Source: an uncultured Microcaldota archaeon (GTDB lineage Archaea > Micrarchaeota > Micrarchaeia > Norongarragalinales > CAINOH01). Taken from it: 49,634 bases of DNA. Location: NCBI GenBank assembly GCA_903851445.1, contig CAINOH010000014.1, positions 1-49,634 of the forward strand, in the 5' to 3' direction. Below, one piece after another: positions 7,250 to 14,404 of this stretch. The translations under genes were made by a program, and so were the position numbers. Position 1 is the first letter of the stretch. Each line of letters opens with the position of its first letter. The notes beneath the pieces were generated by a model. It had not been told where the DNA came from. It worked only from the letters and a program-made list of their open reading frames with translations, and did not search any database.

Positions 7250-7879
7250 ATGGATTTGTGCAAGACGTGCGGCACGTGGCAGCAGGCGATTGCTGACCCG
7301 AACAGATTCTTTTCAAAGTCAAAGATGAAACCGGACCTGTCCACTGCGGTAAAGTGGGCAGTGATTGGGGGAGTCGTCAGCGTCTTTCTCAACGAGCTCG
7401 TGCTTCTTGTCAATTCAAAGACCGACATCGCAAACGCCATAGTCAGCATTCTAGTCAGCGGCGCTATAATGATGCCGTTGCTCCTGCTCATATCCTCAGG
7501 GGTCCTGCTATTGTTTGCGAAGCTTCTAGGCGGAAAGGGCGCCTATAACGTCCAGACTTACGCGATGGCAGCAATACAAGCGCCATTGTCAATAGTTACT
7601 GCGATCGTTGCGTTCGTGTTCGACATCCTGTTCGCGCCAACAAGCTACCTGTATGGTATGCCCATTCGCACGGGCGGCACGGGAATCGTATACGGGTTCC
7701 TGAGCTTTGTGATAATGCTGTACGGGCTCTACATGATGGTGATGGCGTTCCGGAGCGTCCATAAGTACAGCACCATGCGTGCAATCGGGACTTTGCTGGT
7801 GCCGGCAGTGCTTATAGGAATCCTTGCCGCGCTTGCCGCGATGTACCTTACCATTGCAGGCTATTCGATGGCTGCCTGA
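7250..7879 (+). CDS. Yip1-domain-like polytopic membrane protein
   Basis: 209 residues. A short cytosolic N-terminus with two Cys (LCKTCGTWQQAIADPNRFF) leads into five hydrophobic helices. The pattern is typical of Yip1/DUF1282 proteins: an initial 'DPxxFF' segment, a helix near residue 35, then LLLFAKLLGGKGAYNVQTYA between helices 2 and 3. The C-terminal helices include GFLSFVIMLYGLYMMVMAF. Yip1-like proteins in prokaryotes are of unknown function. An AAAGGTGAT site lies directly before the ATG. The EGF-repeat gene follows 17 nt downstream on the same strand and may be co-transcribed. Confidence 0.75.
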   Translation: MDLCKTCGTWQQAIADPNRFFSKSKMKPDLSTAVKWAVIGGVVSVFLNELVLLVNSKTDIANAIVSILVSGAIMMPLLLLISSGVLLLFAKLLGGKGAYNVQTYAMAAIQAPLSIVTAIVAFVFDILFAPTSYLYGMPIRTGGTGIVYGFLSFVIMLYGLYMMVMAFRSVHKYSTMRAIGTLLVPAVLIGILAALAAMYLTIAGYSMAA

Positions 7880-7896
7880 ATTTTGCTGATAGCATT

Positions 7897-8802
7897 ATGG
7901 AGAACGACAAAAGCAAGGGCCAAGTTTCATACCTAGTGCTCGGCGCGCTGGTTGCGCTTGCAGTCGTCGCCTATGCGGCTTACTCAAACGTCCAGGTCAG
8001 GGCATCCGTTGCAACCGCGCTTGGCCTTGCAACTACGAACCCGCTTTGCCTCCACGGAAAGCTTGCTGCTGACAACGTGACCTGCAACTGCCTTTCCGGA
8101 TGGAACGGGACTGCCTGCAGCCAGCCGATTTGCAACTCTTCGTGCAACCACGGCTCGTGCGTTGCCCCCAGCACCTGCGGCTGCCAACCCGGCTGGTCCG
8201 GGGCGCAGTGCACCATTCCCGTCTGCACACCGGAATGCATAAACGGCTTGTGCGCCGAGAACCACACCTGCCAGTGCGCGAAGAACTGGCAGGGAGTGTC
8301 CTGCAACGTCCCGTTGTGCGACAAGCCCTGCATGCACGGGAGCTGCCAGAACGACCGCTCCTGCCTGTGCGACGACCTGTGGTCCGGGCAATACTGCAAC
8401 ATCACCCAGTGCAAGCCCGAATGCAAGAACGGCTCCTCGTGCAACGAGCAGCACGCCTGCGAATGCAAGCCAGGGTTTGCCGGAGCAGACTGCTCAACAG
8501 TGTTTTGCGAGCCTGAGTGCGTGCGCGGGACGTGCAACGAGAACCGCACGTGCACCTGCCCAAGCGGCTGGAACGGCACTGCCTGCGACGTTCCGGTATG
8601 CACGCCTTCTTGCGGCCACGGCACTTGTTCGGAAAGCCACCAGTGCGAATGCGAGCCCGGATGGGACAGCAACGGCGCCACCTGCAACAACCCGGTTTGC
8701 GACCCGTCGTGCCTGCACGGCGCGTGCAGCGAGAACCTGACCTGCGCCTGCAACGCTGGCTGGAACGGCACCGCCTGCGACGAACCGGTTTCAGCTGCCT
8801 GA
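7897..8802 (+). CDS. Membrane-anchored protein with EGF/tenascin-type Cys repeats
   Basis: 301 residues. One N-terminal transmembrane helix (YLVLGALVALAVVAYAAYS, about 12-30) is followed by one partial and seven complete ~31-residue repeats to the C-terminus. Each repeat fits CxxxCxxGxCxxxxxCxCxxGWxGxxCxxPV; examples are CTPSCGHGTC, CECEPGW and CACNAGWNGTAC. This spacing is the EGF-like/tenascin pattern, with six cysteines forming three disulfides in known proteins. Topology would place the repeats outside the cell, suggesting adhesion or cell-cell contact. EGF arrays are common in animals and rare in archaea, so transfer or independent amplification is possible. The start is the ATG at 7897 right before the helix; no strong ribosome binding site is seen. 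Confidence 0.85.
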   Translation: MENDKSKGQVSYLVLGALVALAVVAYAAYSNVQVRASVATALGLATTNPLCLHGKLAADNVTCNCLSGWNGTACSQPICNSSCNHGSCVAPSTCGCQPGWSGAQCTIPVCTPECINGLCAENHTCQCAKNWQGVSCNVPLCDKPCMHGSCQNDRSCLCDDLWSGQYCNITQCKPECKNGSSCNEQHACECKPGFAGADCSTVFCEPECVRGTCNENRTCTCPSGWNGTACDVPVCTPSCGHGTCSESHQCECEPGWDSNGATCNNPVCDPSCLHGACSENLTCACNAGWNGTACDEPVSAA

Positions 8803-8870
8803 TTAAAGGTTAATATTTGGAAAAGGCATAAATCTACTAAGAGCAGGTCGCAGCCGTTGCCTTGATTCAT

Positions 8871-9812
8871 ATGAAAAATATTGCCTTTAGCCTGTGCGTC
8901 GCCCTTGCGTTCGTTCTACTTGCAGGATGCGCCCAGCCTGCTGTAACCGCCACGCCGGAGCCAACAGCAGCAGCTACAGTGACGCCAACTGCTGCTTACC
9001 ACAAGCCGGTCATAGTTGTCACCACGTATTTCCTTGAGGACTTCGCAAGGCAGGTCGCAGGCGATGGAGCGACAGTAGTGAACCTGCTTCCCGATGGAGC
9101 CAACCTGCACACGTACGAGCCTAGTCCGAAGGATCTGGAACTCATCAACTCAGCTGACATTTTCGTGTTCAACGGAGCTGGTCTCGAACCTTACGCCGAG
9201 AACGTCGCAAAGTCGCTTCCGAAAACCGTCCGGGTAGTGGAAGCCTCCGCAGGGCTTACGCTCGTTGAGTCGGGTGACAAGGACTACGGGCTCTACGACC
9301 CGCACGCGTGGCTTGACCCGATGATGGCAAAGAGGGAACTCATATGGATTCAGAACGCGCTGATTTCAGCGGACAGCAAGAACTCCGAATACTACCAGGC
9401 GCGCACTTCAGCATACTTCACCTCGCTGGACGAGCTTGACGCCTACATCGAAAACAGGACCGCCAACCTGTCAAGCCGCGAGTACATAGGCTTCCACCCG
9501 GCGTTCACCTACTTCAACGCAAGGTACAACCTCTCTTACGCCGCTGTAATCGAGGAGTTCGCGGGCGACGAGCCGAGCGCGCAGGAGATGGCGCGCATTG
9601 TCGACACCGCGCGGGCAACCAACATCCGCACAGTCTTTGCCGAGCCGTTCCTTGACCCACGGGCTGCGAACGCGATTGCAAAGGAAATCAACGGCACTGT
9701 TGAGATTCTCAACCCTTTGGAAACGCTTACCGCAGAGGACCGCGCGAATGGCAAGGATTATCTGTCCGTGATGCGTGAAAATGCTGACACGCTCTCAAAG
9801 GTGCTTTCGTGA
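8871..9812 (+). CDS. znuA: Zinc/manganese ABC transporter substrate-binding lipoprotein
   Basis: A cluster A-I (ZnuA/TroA-like) metal-binding protein of about 313 residues. A signal peptide ends in lipobox LLAGC, so it would be lipid-anchored. An Ala/Thr/Pro-rich linker follows, then the binding protein fold. Metal ligand motifs are GANLHTYEPSPKD, DPHAWLDP, and GFHPAFTYF, with a late acidic ligand near AEPFLDPRAANAI. No His-rich loop typical of many ZnuA proteins is present, so zinc versus manganese is undecided. The ATG at 8871 is preferred to an upstream TTG at 8862. Its stop overlaps the start of the ATPase gene, so the two are translationally coupled. Confidence 0.92.
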   Translation: MKNIAFSLCVALAFVLLAGCAQPAVTATPEPTAAATVTPTAAYHKPVIVVTTYFLEDFARQVAGDGATVVNLLPDGANLHTYEPSPKDLELINSADIFVFNGAGLEPYAENVAKSLPKTVRVVEASAGLTLVESGDKDYGLYDPHAWLDPMMAKRELIWIQNALISADSKNSEYYQARTSAYFTSLDELDAYIENRTANLSSREYIGFHPAFTYFNARYNLSYAAVIEEFAGDEPSAQEMARIVDTARATNIRTVFAEPFLDPRAANAIAKEINGTVEILNPLETLTAEDRANGKDYLSVMRENADTLSKVLS

Positions 9813-10582
9813 AAAAGGCAGCCCGCCAAGACAGCCGCACTGTCCTTGATTTTGACAACATCTCGTTCTCCTACGCAGGCGAGCCCACGATTGAAAACGT
9901 CTCTTTCGCAGTACAAAAGGGCGACTTCTTGGGGATAATCGGGCCGAACGGCGCTGGGAAGAGCACGCTGTTCAAGATTGCGCTTGGCCTGGAAAAGCCG
10001 ACCTCCGGCAGCGTGAAGCTCTTTGGGAAGAAGCAGGCTGATTTTTCCGACTGGCACCGCATCGGGTTCGTGCCGCAAAAAGTGCAGTTCGACCCCAATT
10101 TTCCGGCAAGCGTTTTCGAAGTGGCTGCAATGGGCCTTGCCCAAAAGCCGGGGCTGCTGATGCTTTCCGACGAACAGAAATGCGCAGTGAAAGAGGCCTT
10201 GCACGAAGTTGGATTGGAAAATCAAGCGGACAAGCGGATAGGCGAGCTTTCAGGAGGCCAGATGCAAAGGGCTTTCCTCGGCCGCGCCCTTGTTGCAAAG
10301 CCAGACCTTTTGCTGCTTGACGAGCCGACTACCGGGATAGACTCGCAGCAGCAGGAGAAGTTCTGCTGCCTCCTTGAGCGGCTCAACAAGGCGGGAATAA
10401 CGATAGTCATCATCTCGCACGACCTCACGTTCATGTCCTACCTTGTAAACAAGGTAATCTGCCTCAACCGCAGGGTGTTCTTCTGCGGCCACCCAAAAGA
10501 CATTTCTAAAAGCGGCGCGCTGCCAAAGGCGTACGGCCACGCAGTGCACGCGATTACGCACGACCACGAGCATGGCGCTTGA
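9809..10582 (+). CDS. znuC: Metal ABC transporter ATP-binding protein
   Basis: 257 residues with a complete ABC ATPase core: Walker A GPNGAGKST, Q-loop VPQKVQ, signature LSGGQMQR, Walker B LLLLDEP and the H-loop IISHDL. The sequence belongs to the ZnuC/MntB-type ATPases that energise cluster A-I metal importers. The GTG start overlaps the last codons of the binding protein gene by 4 nt. The C-terminus ends in a His-rich stretch (HAVHAITHDHEHGA) that could bind metal. The permease gene follows after 19 nt. Confidence 0.95.
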   Translation: MKKAARQDSRTVLDFDNISFSYAGEPTIENVSFAVQKGDFLGIIGPNGAGKSTLFKIALGLEKPTSGSVKLFGKKQADFSDWHRIGFVPQKVQFDPNFPASVFEVAAMGLAQKPGLLMLSDEQKCAVKEALHEVGLENQADKRIGELSGGQMQRAFLGRALVAKPDLLLLDEPTTGIDSQQQEKFCCLLERLNKAGITIVIISHDLTFMSYLVNKVICLNRRVFFCGHPKDISKSGALPKAYGHAVHAITHDHEHGA

Positions 10583-10601
10583 AAAGAGAAGATGACAGAG
10601 A

Positions 10602-11405
10602 ATGCTTGAGCTTTTTTCCTATACTTTCATCCAGAACGCCTTTTTTGCGGGCACAATAGTTGCGGTAATCTGCGCGGTGCTAGGCCTGTTCATCGTGCTG
10701 CGCAAGCTCTCGTTCATGACCGACGGCATCGCCCACGCGAGCCTTGCTGGGATTGCCGCTGCGATAGCGCTCAAGGCCGACGTGCTGCTAGTGACCGGCA
10801 CGGTCGCGTTCCTTGCGGCTTTGGGAATCAACCGCATCCGCGAAAAGATGAAGATCTCGGGTGATGCGGCAATCGGCCTGCTTCTTCCGGTTGGCCTTGC
10901 AACTGGTATCGTCCTGCTTTCGCTTGCGCACGTCACAAGCGTGGATTTGATGTCCTATCTTTTCGGAAGCATCCTCGCAATCACAAGCTCGGACCTGCAG
11001 TTCATAGTAATATTCGGCGCAATCGTCCTCGTGGCTGTTGCAGTGCTGCGAAAGCAGATGTTCTACATCGCTTTTGACGAGGACAGCGCCAAGGCAAGCG
11101 GCTTGCCCGTGTCCGCAATCAACTACGTGTTCTTTGGCCTGGTTGGCATCACGGTTGTTCTTGCGCTCAGGGTTGCGGGGATAATGCTCGTCTCAGCATT
11201 GATGATCATCCCGCCGCTTTCCGCGCTCCAGCTCAAGAAGGACTTCACAACCACTCTTGTCCTCTCCGCTGCCTTTGGAATCCTCTCGGTGTGGGTTGGG
11301 ATAATCGCGTCCTATTATTTGGGAGTTGCAACGGGGGCTGCGATTGCGCTCTCGAGCTTTGCGCTATTTTTGGCTGCGTCTGCGGCGAAACGACTGAAGC
11401 TTTGA
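10602..11405 (+). CDS. znuB: Metal ABC transporter permease (ABC-3 family)
   Basis: 267 residues with about eight hydrophobic helices and the ABC-3 family signature. MTDGIAHASLAGIAAAIAL lies near residue 40, IGLLLPVGLATGIVL near 95, and the ATPase-contacting region includes AFDEDSAKASGLPVSAINY. It forms the membrane channel of the importer with the two preceding genes. Only one permease gene is present, as expected for a homodimer. A short GC-poor intergenic region with no clear regulator site follows. Confidence 0.95.
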   Translation: MLELFSYTFIQNAFFAGTIVAVICAVLGLFIVLRKLSFMTDGIAHASLAGIAAAIALKADVLLVTGTVAFLAALGINRIREKMKISGDAAIGLLLPVGLATGIVLLSLAHVTSVDLMSYLFGSILAITSSDLQFIVIFGAIVLVAVAVLRKQMFYIAFDEDSAKASGLPVSAINYVFFGLVGITVVLALRVAGIMLVSALMIIPPLSALQLKKDFTTTLVLSAAFGILSVWVGIIASYYLGVATGAAIALSSFALFLAASAAKRLKL

Positions 11406-11464
11406 TTCACAGACAGACTAAGGTAGACAGACTGCAAGTGACGGGCGTCACGCGCTTTGCTTCC

Positions 11465-11767
11465 TCACTTTTTCGGTCGTCTTAAAGCTTCGTTTTTCTC
11501 ATGAAACCTGAGTGTTTCATCGGCCAACGTTCTAATAACAGGCTCTGAGTGATTACGGAGAGATTCAAGTTCCGTTCTAGTCAAATTTTGAACTTCCGCA
11601 TCCTTATGTCGCAGCCCTCTTGCATATGCCGCCATTACTGCTTCGACATCCGCTTTGCTAGGTGCTAGCATCTGGCGCATATTACCCAATACATCTCGGG
11701 CCACAACAATTGAAACGGATTTGTGATGTAATATATCTTCCAACGCATCAAGATGTTTTCTGTCCAT
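11465..11767 (-). CDS. Hypothetical all-helical protein
   Basis: 100 residues, not recognised. Composition and periodicity suggest four amphipathic helices (ALEDILHHKS, DVLGNMRQML, KADVEAVMAAYARGL, LTRTELESLRNHSE) and a basic C-terminus. No Cys motif or membrane segment is seen. The gene is lower in GC than its neighbours. Translation is plausible because GGTGA lies 6 nt before the ATG and ACTTTATTTG upstream could be the TATA box. It sits downstream of, and convergent to, the metal transporter permease. Confidence 0.6.
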   Translation of the reverse strand: MDRKHLDALEDILHHKSVSIVVARDVLGNMRQMLAPSKADVEAVMAAYARGLRHKDAEVQNLTRTELESLRNHSEPVIRTLADETLRFHEKNEALRRPKK

Positions 11768-11817
11768 TCAAAATCACCACTTTCTTATTGCATCAAATAA
11801 AGTAATCAGCAAAACCT

Positions 11818-12432
11818 TTATTGGCCTTTTCCTTCGGCCTTTGCCGCTTCCTTCGGCTTTCTCAAAATCGTGATGTATCCCGTGTGCGTCAGCCCGGTTG
11901 TCGCAGGCCTGCAGCCGTGCGGCCGCACAAGAAGCTCGCGCTCGATTGTCTCAAGCGAGATGATGTGGTCAAACCCAAGCTCGAGGCCAACGGTTACGAA
12001 CGTCTTTACCTGTTCCACGTTCGGGTGGTAGCCGGTGCAGTACCCACCGGCGCGCAATGCCGCGAAAGCGTTGGGAAGCGCCTTTTCCGAGCAGGCCATG
12101 TCAAGGTTTACCAGGTCAAGCTCGGTCTCCTCGATTTTTTCAAACACGTCTCCAACCTTGAGCTCAACTCGGTCGGCAAAGCCCGCCTTCTCCACGTTCT
12201 TGCGCACTAGCTCGGCAAAGTCCTCGCGTATGTCATAAGCGTACACTTTGCCTTCCTTCCCAACAAGCGATGCTAGGTAAATGGTGAGAAACCCGCTTCC
12301 TGCGCCGGCGTCAAGCACGCGGTCTCCGGGAGCCACTCCGGTGTATGCGGAGATAGTTGACGCGTCCTTGAGCAGGATTACCTGGGGGCCGCGCTTGAGC
12401 TTCTTGTATAAAGTTACCGGGAACAAAAACAA
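11818..12432 (-). CDS. trmI: TrmI-like tRNA (adenine-N1) methyltransferase, short form
   Basis: 204 residues of a class I SAM-dependent methyltransferase. The segment RGPQVILLKDASTISAYTG followed by DRVLDAGAGSGFLTIYLA matches the TrmI/GCD14 family entry to motif I. NLDMACSEKALPNAF fits motif IV, and the C-terminal VRPHGCRPATTGLTHTGYI is characteristic. In archaea TrmI methylates A57/A58 of the tRNA T loop. The usual N-terminal beta domain (~70 residues) is missing, so tRNA binding may be reduced or supplied by another protein. The start is a TTG at 12432, or a second TTG at 12426, behind AAAAAAGGTG. It is the last gene of the purine operon, 21 nt after purM. Confidence 0.82.
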   Translation of the reverse strand: MFLFPVTLYKKLKRGPQVILLKDASTISAYTGVAPGDRVLDAGAGSGFLTIYLASLVGKEGKVYAYDIREDFAELVRKNVEKAGFADRVELKVGDVFEKIEETELDLVNLDMACSEKALPNAFAALRAGGYCTGYHPNVEQVKTFVTVGLELGFDHIISLETIERELLVRPHGCRPATTGLTHTGYITILRKPKEAAKAEGKGQ

Positions 12433-12453
12433 AGCACCTTTTTTCGTGGTTGA

Positions 12454-13545
12454 TTAGACTAGATTGAACTTTCTGTCCTTGTACTTGGCCTCTATGCGTC
12501 CTGCCTTGGAAGTGACCGCACCTATGCGTTCGCACGCAAAGCCGTTGTTTGTAAAGAAGTCCATCGCGCCTTCGGCACCCTCTGCCGGGACGACGAGCGC
12601 AAAGCCCCAGCCCATGTTGAACGTGCGGAGCATCTCCTCGTCAGTGATGACCTTGCCCATCTTCCTGGCAGTTGCCTGAAGGACGTCGAATATCGGCTGG
12701 GGCTCGAAGTTGTCGAACTCCAGGCCAATGCCCTTGTTGAATGCGAACAGCTTGTCGAACTTGGGGTAGGCGTCGCCTGTGATGTGCACAGCTGCCTTTG
12801 CCAGGCCGGTTGCCTTTTGGAACGCGCGGACGGTCTTTGCATAAATCTTGGTCGGAGCCAGGCACTCCTGCACAAGGGGCAAGTCAAGCCCGTCCACTTT
12901 TGTGAACGGGTCCTTGTAGTAACCGCCCCATTCGGAGAACAGTACTTGGCGCACAAGCGAAAAGCCGTTGCTGTGCAGGCCGGAGCTTTCAAGGCCGATT
13001 ATCGCATCGCCTGGCTGCAAGCCGGTCCCGAGTATGAGCTCTTCCTTGTCCGCCTCGGCATAAAGCGAGAAGTTGAGGTTGTACGGGTTCTTTCCATAGC
13101 CGTTGACGAGCGACGGGACGTCGGCAGTCTCTCCGCCGACTACTGCACAGCCTGCCTGCTTTGCGCCCTTTTCTATTCCCGCGACAAGCGCTGAGATGAG
13201 CGCCTTGTCCGAGTGGTGGATGTCAATTATGTCAACCAGGAGCCTGCAGTCCAGGCCGCAGCGAGCCGCGTCGTTTGCGACCATCGCAACCCCGTCGATT
13301 CCGATTGTGTCGTGCCTGTCCGCAAGCTGGGCGAGAAGAACCTTCGTGCCAACCCCGTCCGCAAGGAGGGCGCTGTAATGGATGTCGCCGCTCTTCACAA
13401 GGTTGAGGTAGGGCGTGTGGAAGGTGCCAACGGCCATTGTGCGGCCGAATACCGAGAAGTCCTTGGCCTTGGCGCGTGCCTTGCGGTCAACACCTGACTT
13501 TGAATATGTGAGTTCCTGGATTTTTCGTGTCATTGGATTACCCAT
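12454..13545 (-). CDS. purM: Phosphoribosylformylglycinamidine cyclo-ligase (AIR synthetase)
   Basis: Catalyses FGAM + ATP to AIR, the fifth step of purine synthesis. 363 residues, close to the usual ~345. Family motifs are SGDIHYSALLADGVGTKVLL, NDAARCGLDCRLLVD, CAVVGGETADVP and GLESSGLHSNGFSLVR, with the C-terminal NMGWGFALVVP. The ATG at 13545 is favoured: AAAGGAAAAGA lies directly before it and ATGGGTAA overlaps the purQ stop by 8 nt, suggesting translational coupling. A shorter start (MTRK) lies at 13533. It sits between purQ and the trmI-like gene. Confidence 0.96.
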   Translation of the reverse strand: MGNPMTRKIQELTYSKSGVDRKARAKAKDFSVFGRTMAVGTFHTPYLNLVKSGDIHYSALLADGVGTKVLLAQLADRHDTIGIDGVAMVANDAARCGLDCRLLVDIIDIHHSDKALISALVAGIEKGAKQAGCAVVGGETADVPSLVNGYGKNPYNLNFSLYAEADKEELILGTGLQPGDAIIGLESSGLHSNGFSLVRQVLFSEWGGYYKDPFTKVDGLDLPLVQECLAPTKIYAKTVRAFQKATGLAKAAVHITGDAYPKFDKLFAFNKGIGLEFDNFEPQPIFDVLQATARKMGKVITDEEMLRTFNMGWGFALVVPAEGAEGAMDFFTNNGFACERIGAVTSKAGRIEAKYKDRKFNLV

Positions 13546-14383
13546 TCTTTTCCTTTGCTTTCCGGCCAAACTCGACTATTGATTCAAAGAACGGCCTTCC
13601 GTCTGCGCTTGCCTTTTGTAGGCCATCTATACACCAATATGGGTCGTTCTGTGGATAAAGGTATTTTTCGGGGTGCGGCATCAGGCCAAGCACATTTCCT
13701 GTGCGGTTGCAGATGCCTGTGATTGCATCAGTAGAGCCGTTCGGGTTGTCGGGAAACTTGTCCGCAATCTTGCCGTCTGCAGTGGTGTACTTGAAGATTA
13801 CTTGGTCAGTATCATAAAGTTCTGCAAGCAACTCCTTAGACTCGGGAATGAATTTTCCCTCGCCGTGGTTTATCGGACAGAATATCTTCTGCACTCCGGC
13901 CATAATCTCGCGCTTTCTTGAGACGTTGGCAAAGCGCACCCACCGGTCTTGGAACCTCCCGACGTCGCTTTGGAAAAGGGTGCAAGTGGGCTTCTTTGAG
14001 AAGCTCCCGTCATCACCGCCGGGAAGCATTCCCGACTTTACCAGCACCTGGAAGCCGTTGCAGATGCCGATTACGGGCTTTCCGTTGCGGATGAAGCGAT
14101 CAAAGTCATCTCGCAGGTTGAACTTTATCTTGTTACCAAGGAGTTTTCCCGAAGTGATGTAATCGCCGTACGAAAAACCGCCCGGGATGACCGCGACGTC
14201 ATAATCGGATAGCTTCTTGCGCTTTTCCAAAAGCTCCAGGATGTGCACACGCTCGGGCGCGGCTCCCGCAAGCTCGAAAGCGTGTGCTGTCTCGACGTCG
14301 CAATTGATGCCAGGGGCGCGCATTACGAGCACCCTAAGGGCATCGGCCGTTGCTTTTTCCTGTGCAGACTTTTGAATTGCCAT
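13538..14383 (-). CDS. purQ: FGAM synthase glutaminase subunit
   Basis: 281 residues of a class I glutamine amidotransferase that feeds ammonia to PurL. The nucleophile elbow is PVIGICNGFQVLV, and the catalytic His and Glu are in GLMPHPEKY near the C-terminus. The N-terminal RVLVMRAPGINCDVETAHAF is typical of archaeal PurQ. The family usually has ~225-270 residues, so there is a small extension at the start. The start is supported by AAAGGA 8 nt upstream. It is 21 nt after purL and overlaps purM. Confidence 0.96.
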   Translation of the reverse strand: MAIQKSAQEKATADALRVLVMRAPGINCDVETAHAFELAGAAPERVHILELLEKRKKLSDYDVAVIPGGFSYGDYITSGKLLGNKIKFNLRDDFDRFIRNGKPVIGICNGFQVLVKSGMLPGGDDGSFSKKPTCTLFQSDVGRFQDRWVRFANVSRKREIMAGVQKIFCPINHGEGKFIPESKELLAELYDTDQVIFKYTTADGKIADKFPDNPNGSTDAITGICNRTGNVLGLMPHPEKYLYPQNDPYWCIDGLQKASADGRPFFESIVEFGRKAKEKNG

Positions 14384-14404
14384 CTTGCATTCCTTTGCTT
14401 TATT

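Noticed and set aside
7897-8802. Tandem repeats in the EGF gene as a possible CRISPR array
   Set aside because: The ~93-bp periodicity is at the protein level with varied DNA; there are no identical short repeats with unique spacers. No CRISPR array was found anywhere in the window.
7980-8870. Long antisense frame (296 codons) opposite the EGF-repeat gene
   Set aside because: The frame is open because of the GC-rich, Cys/Gly-repetitive sense codons; the antisense protein has no recognisable fold and the sense strand is clearly coding.
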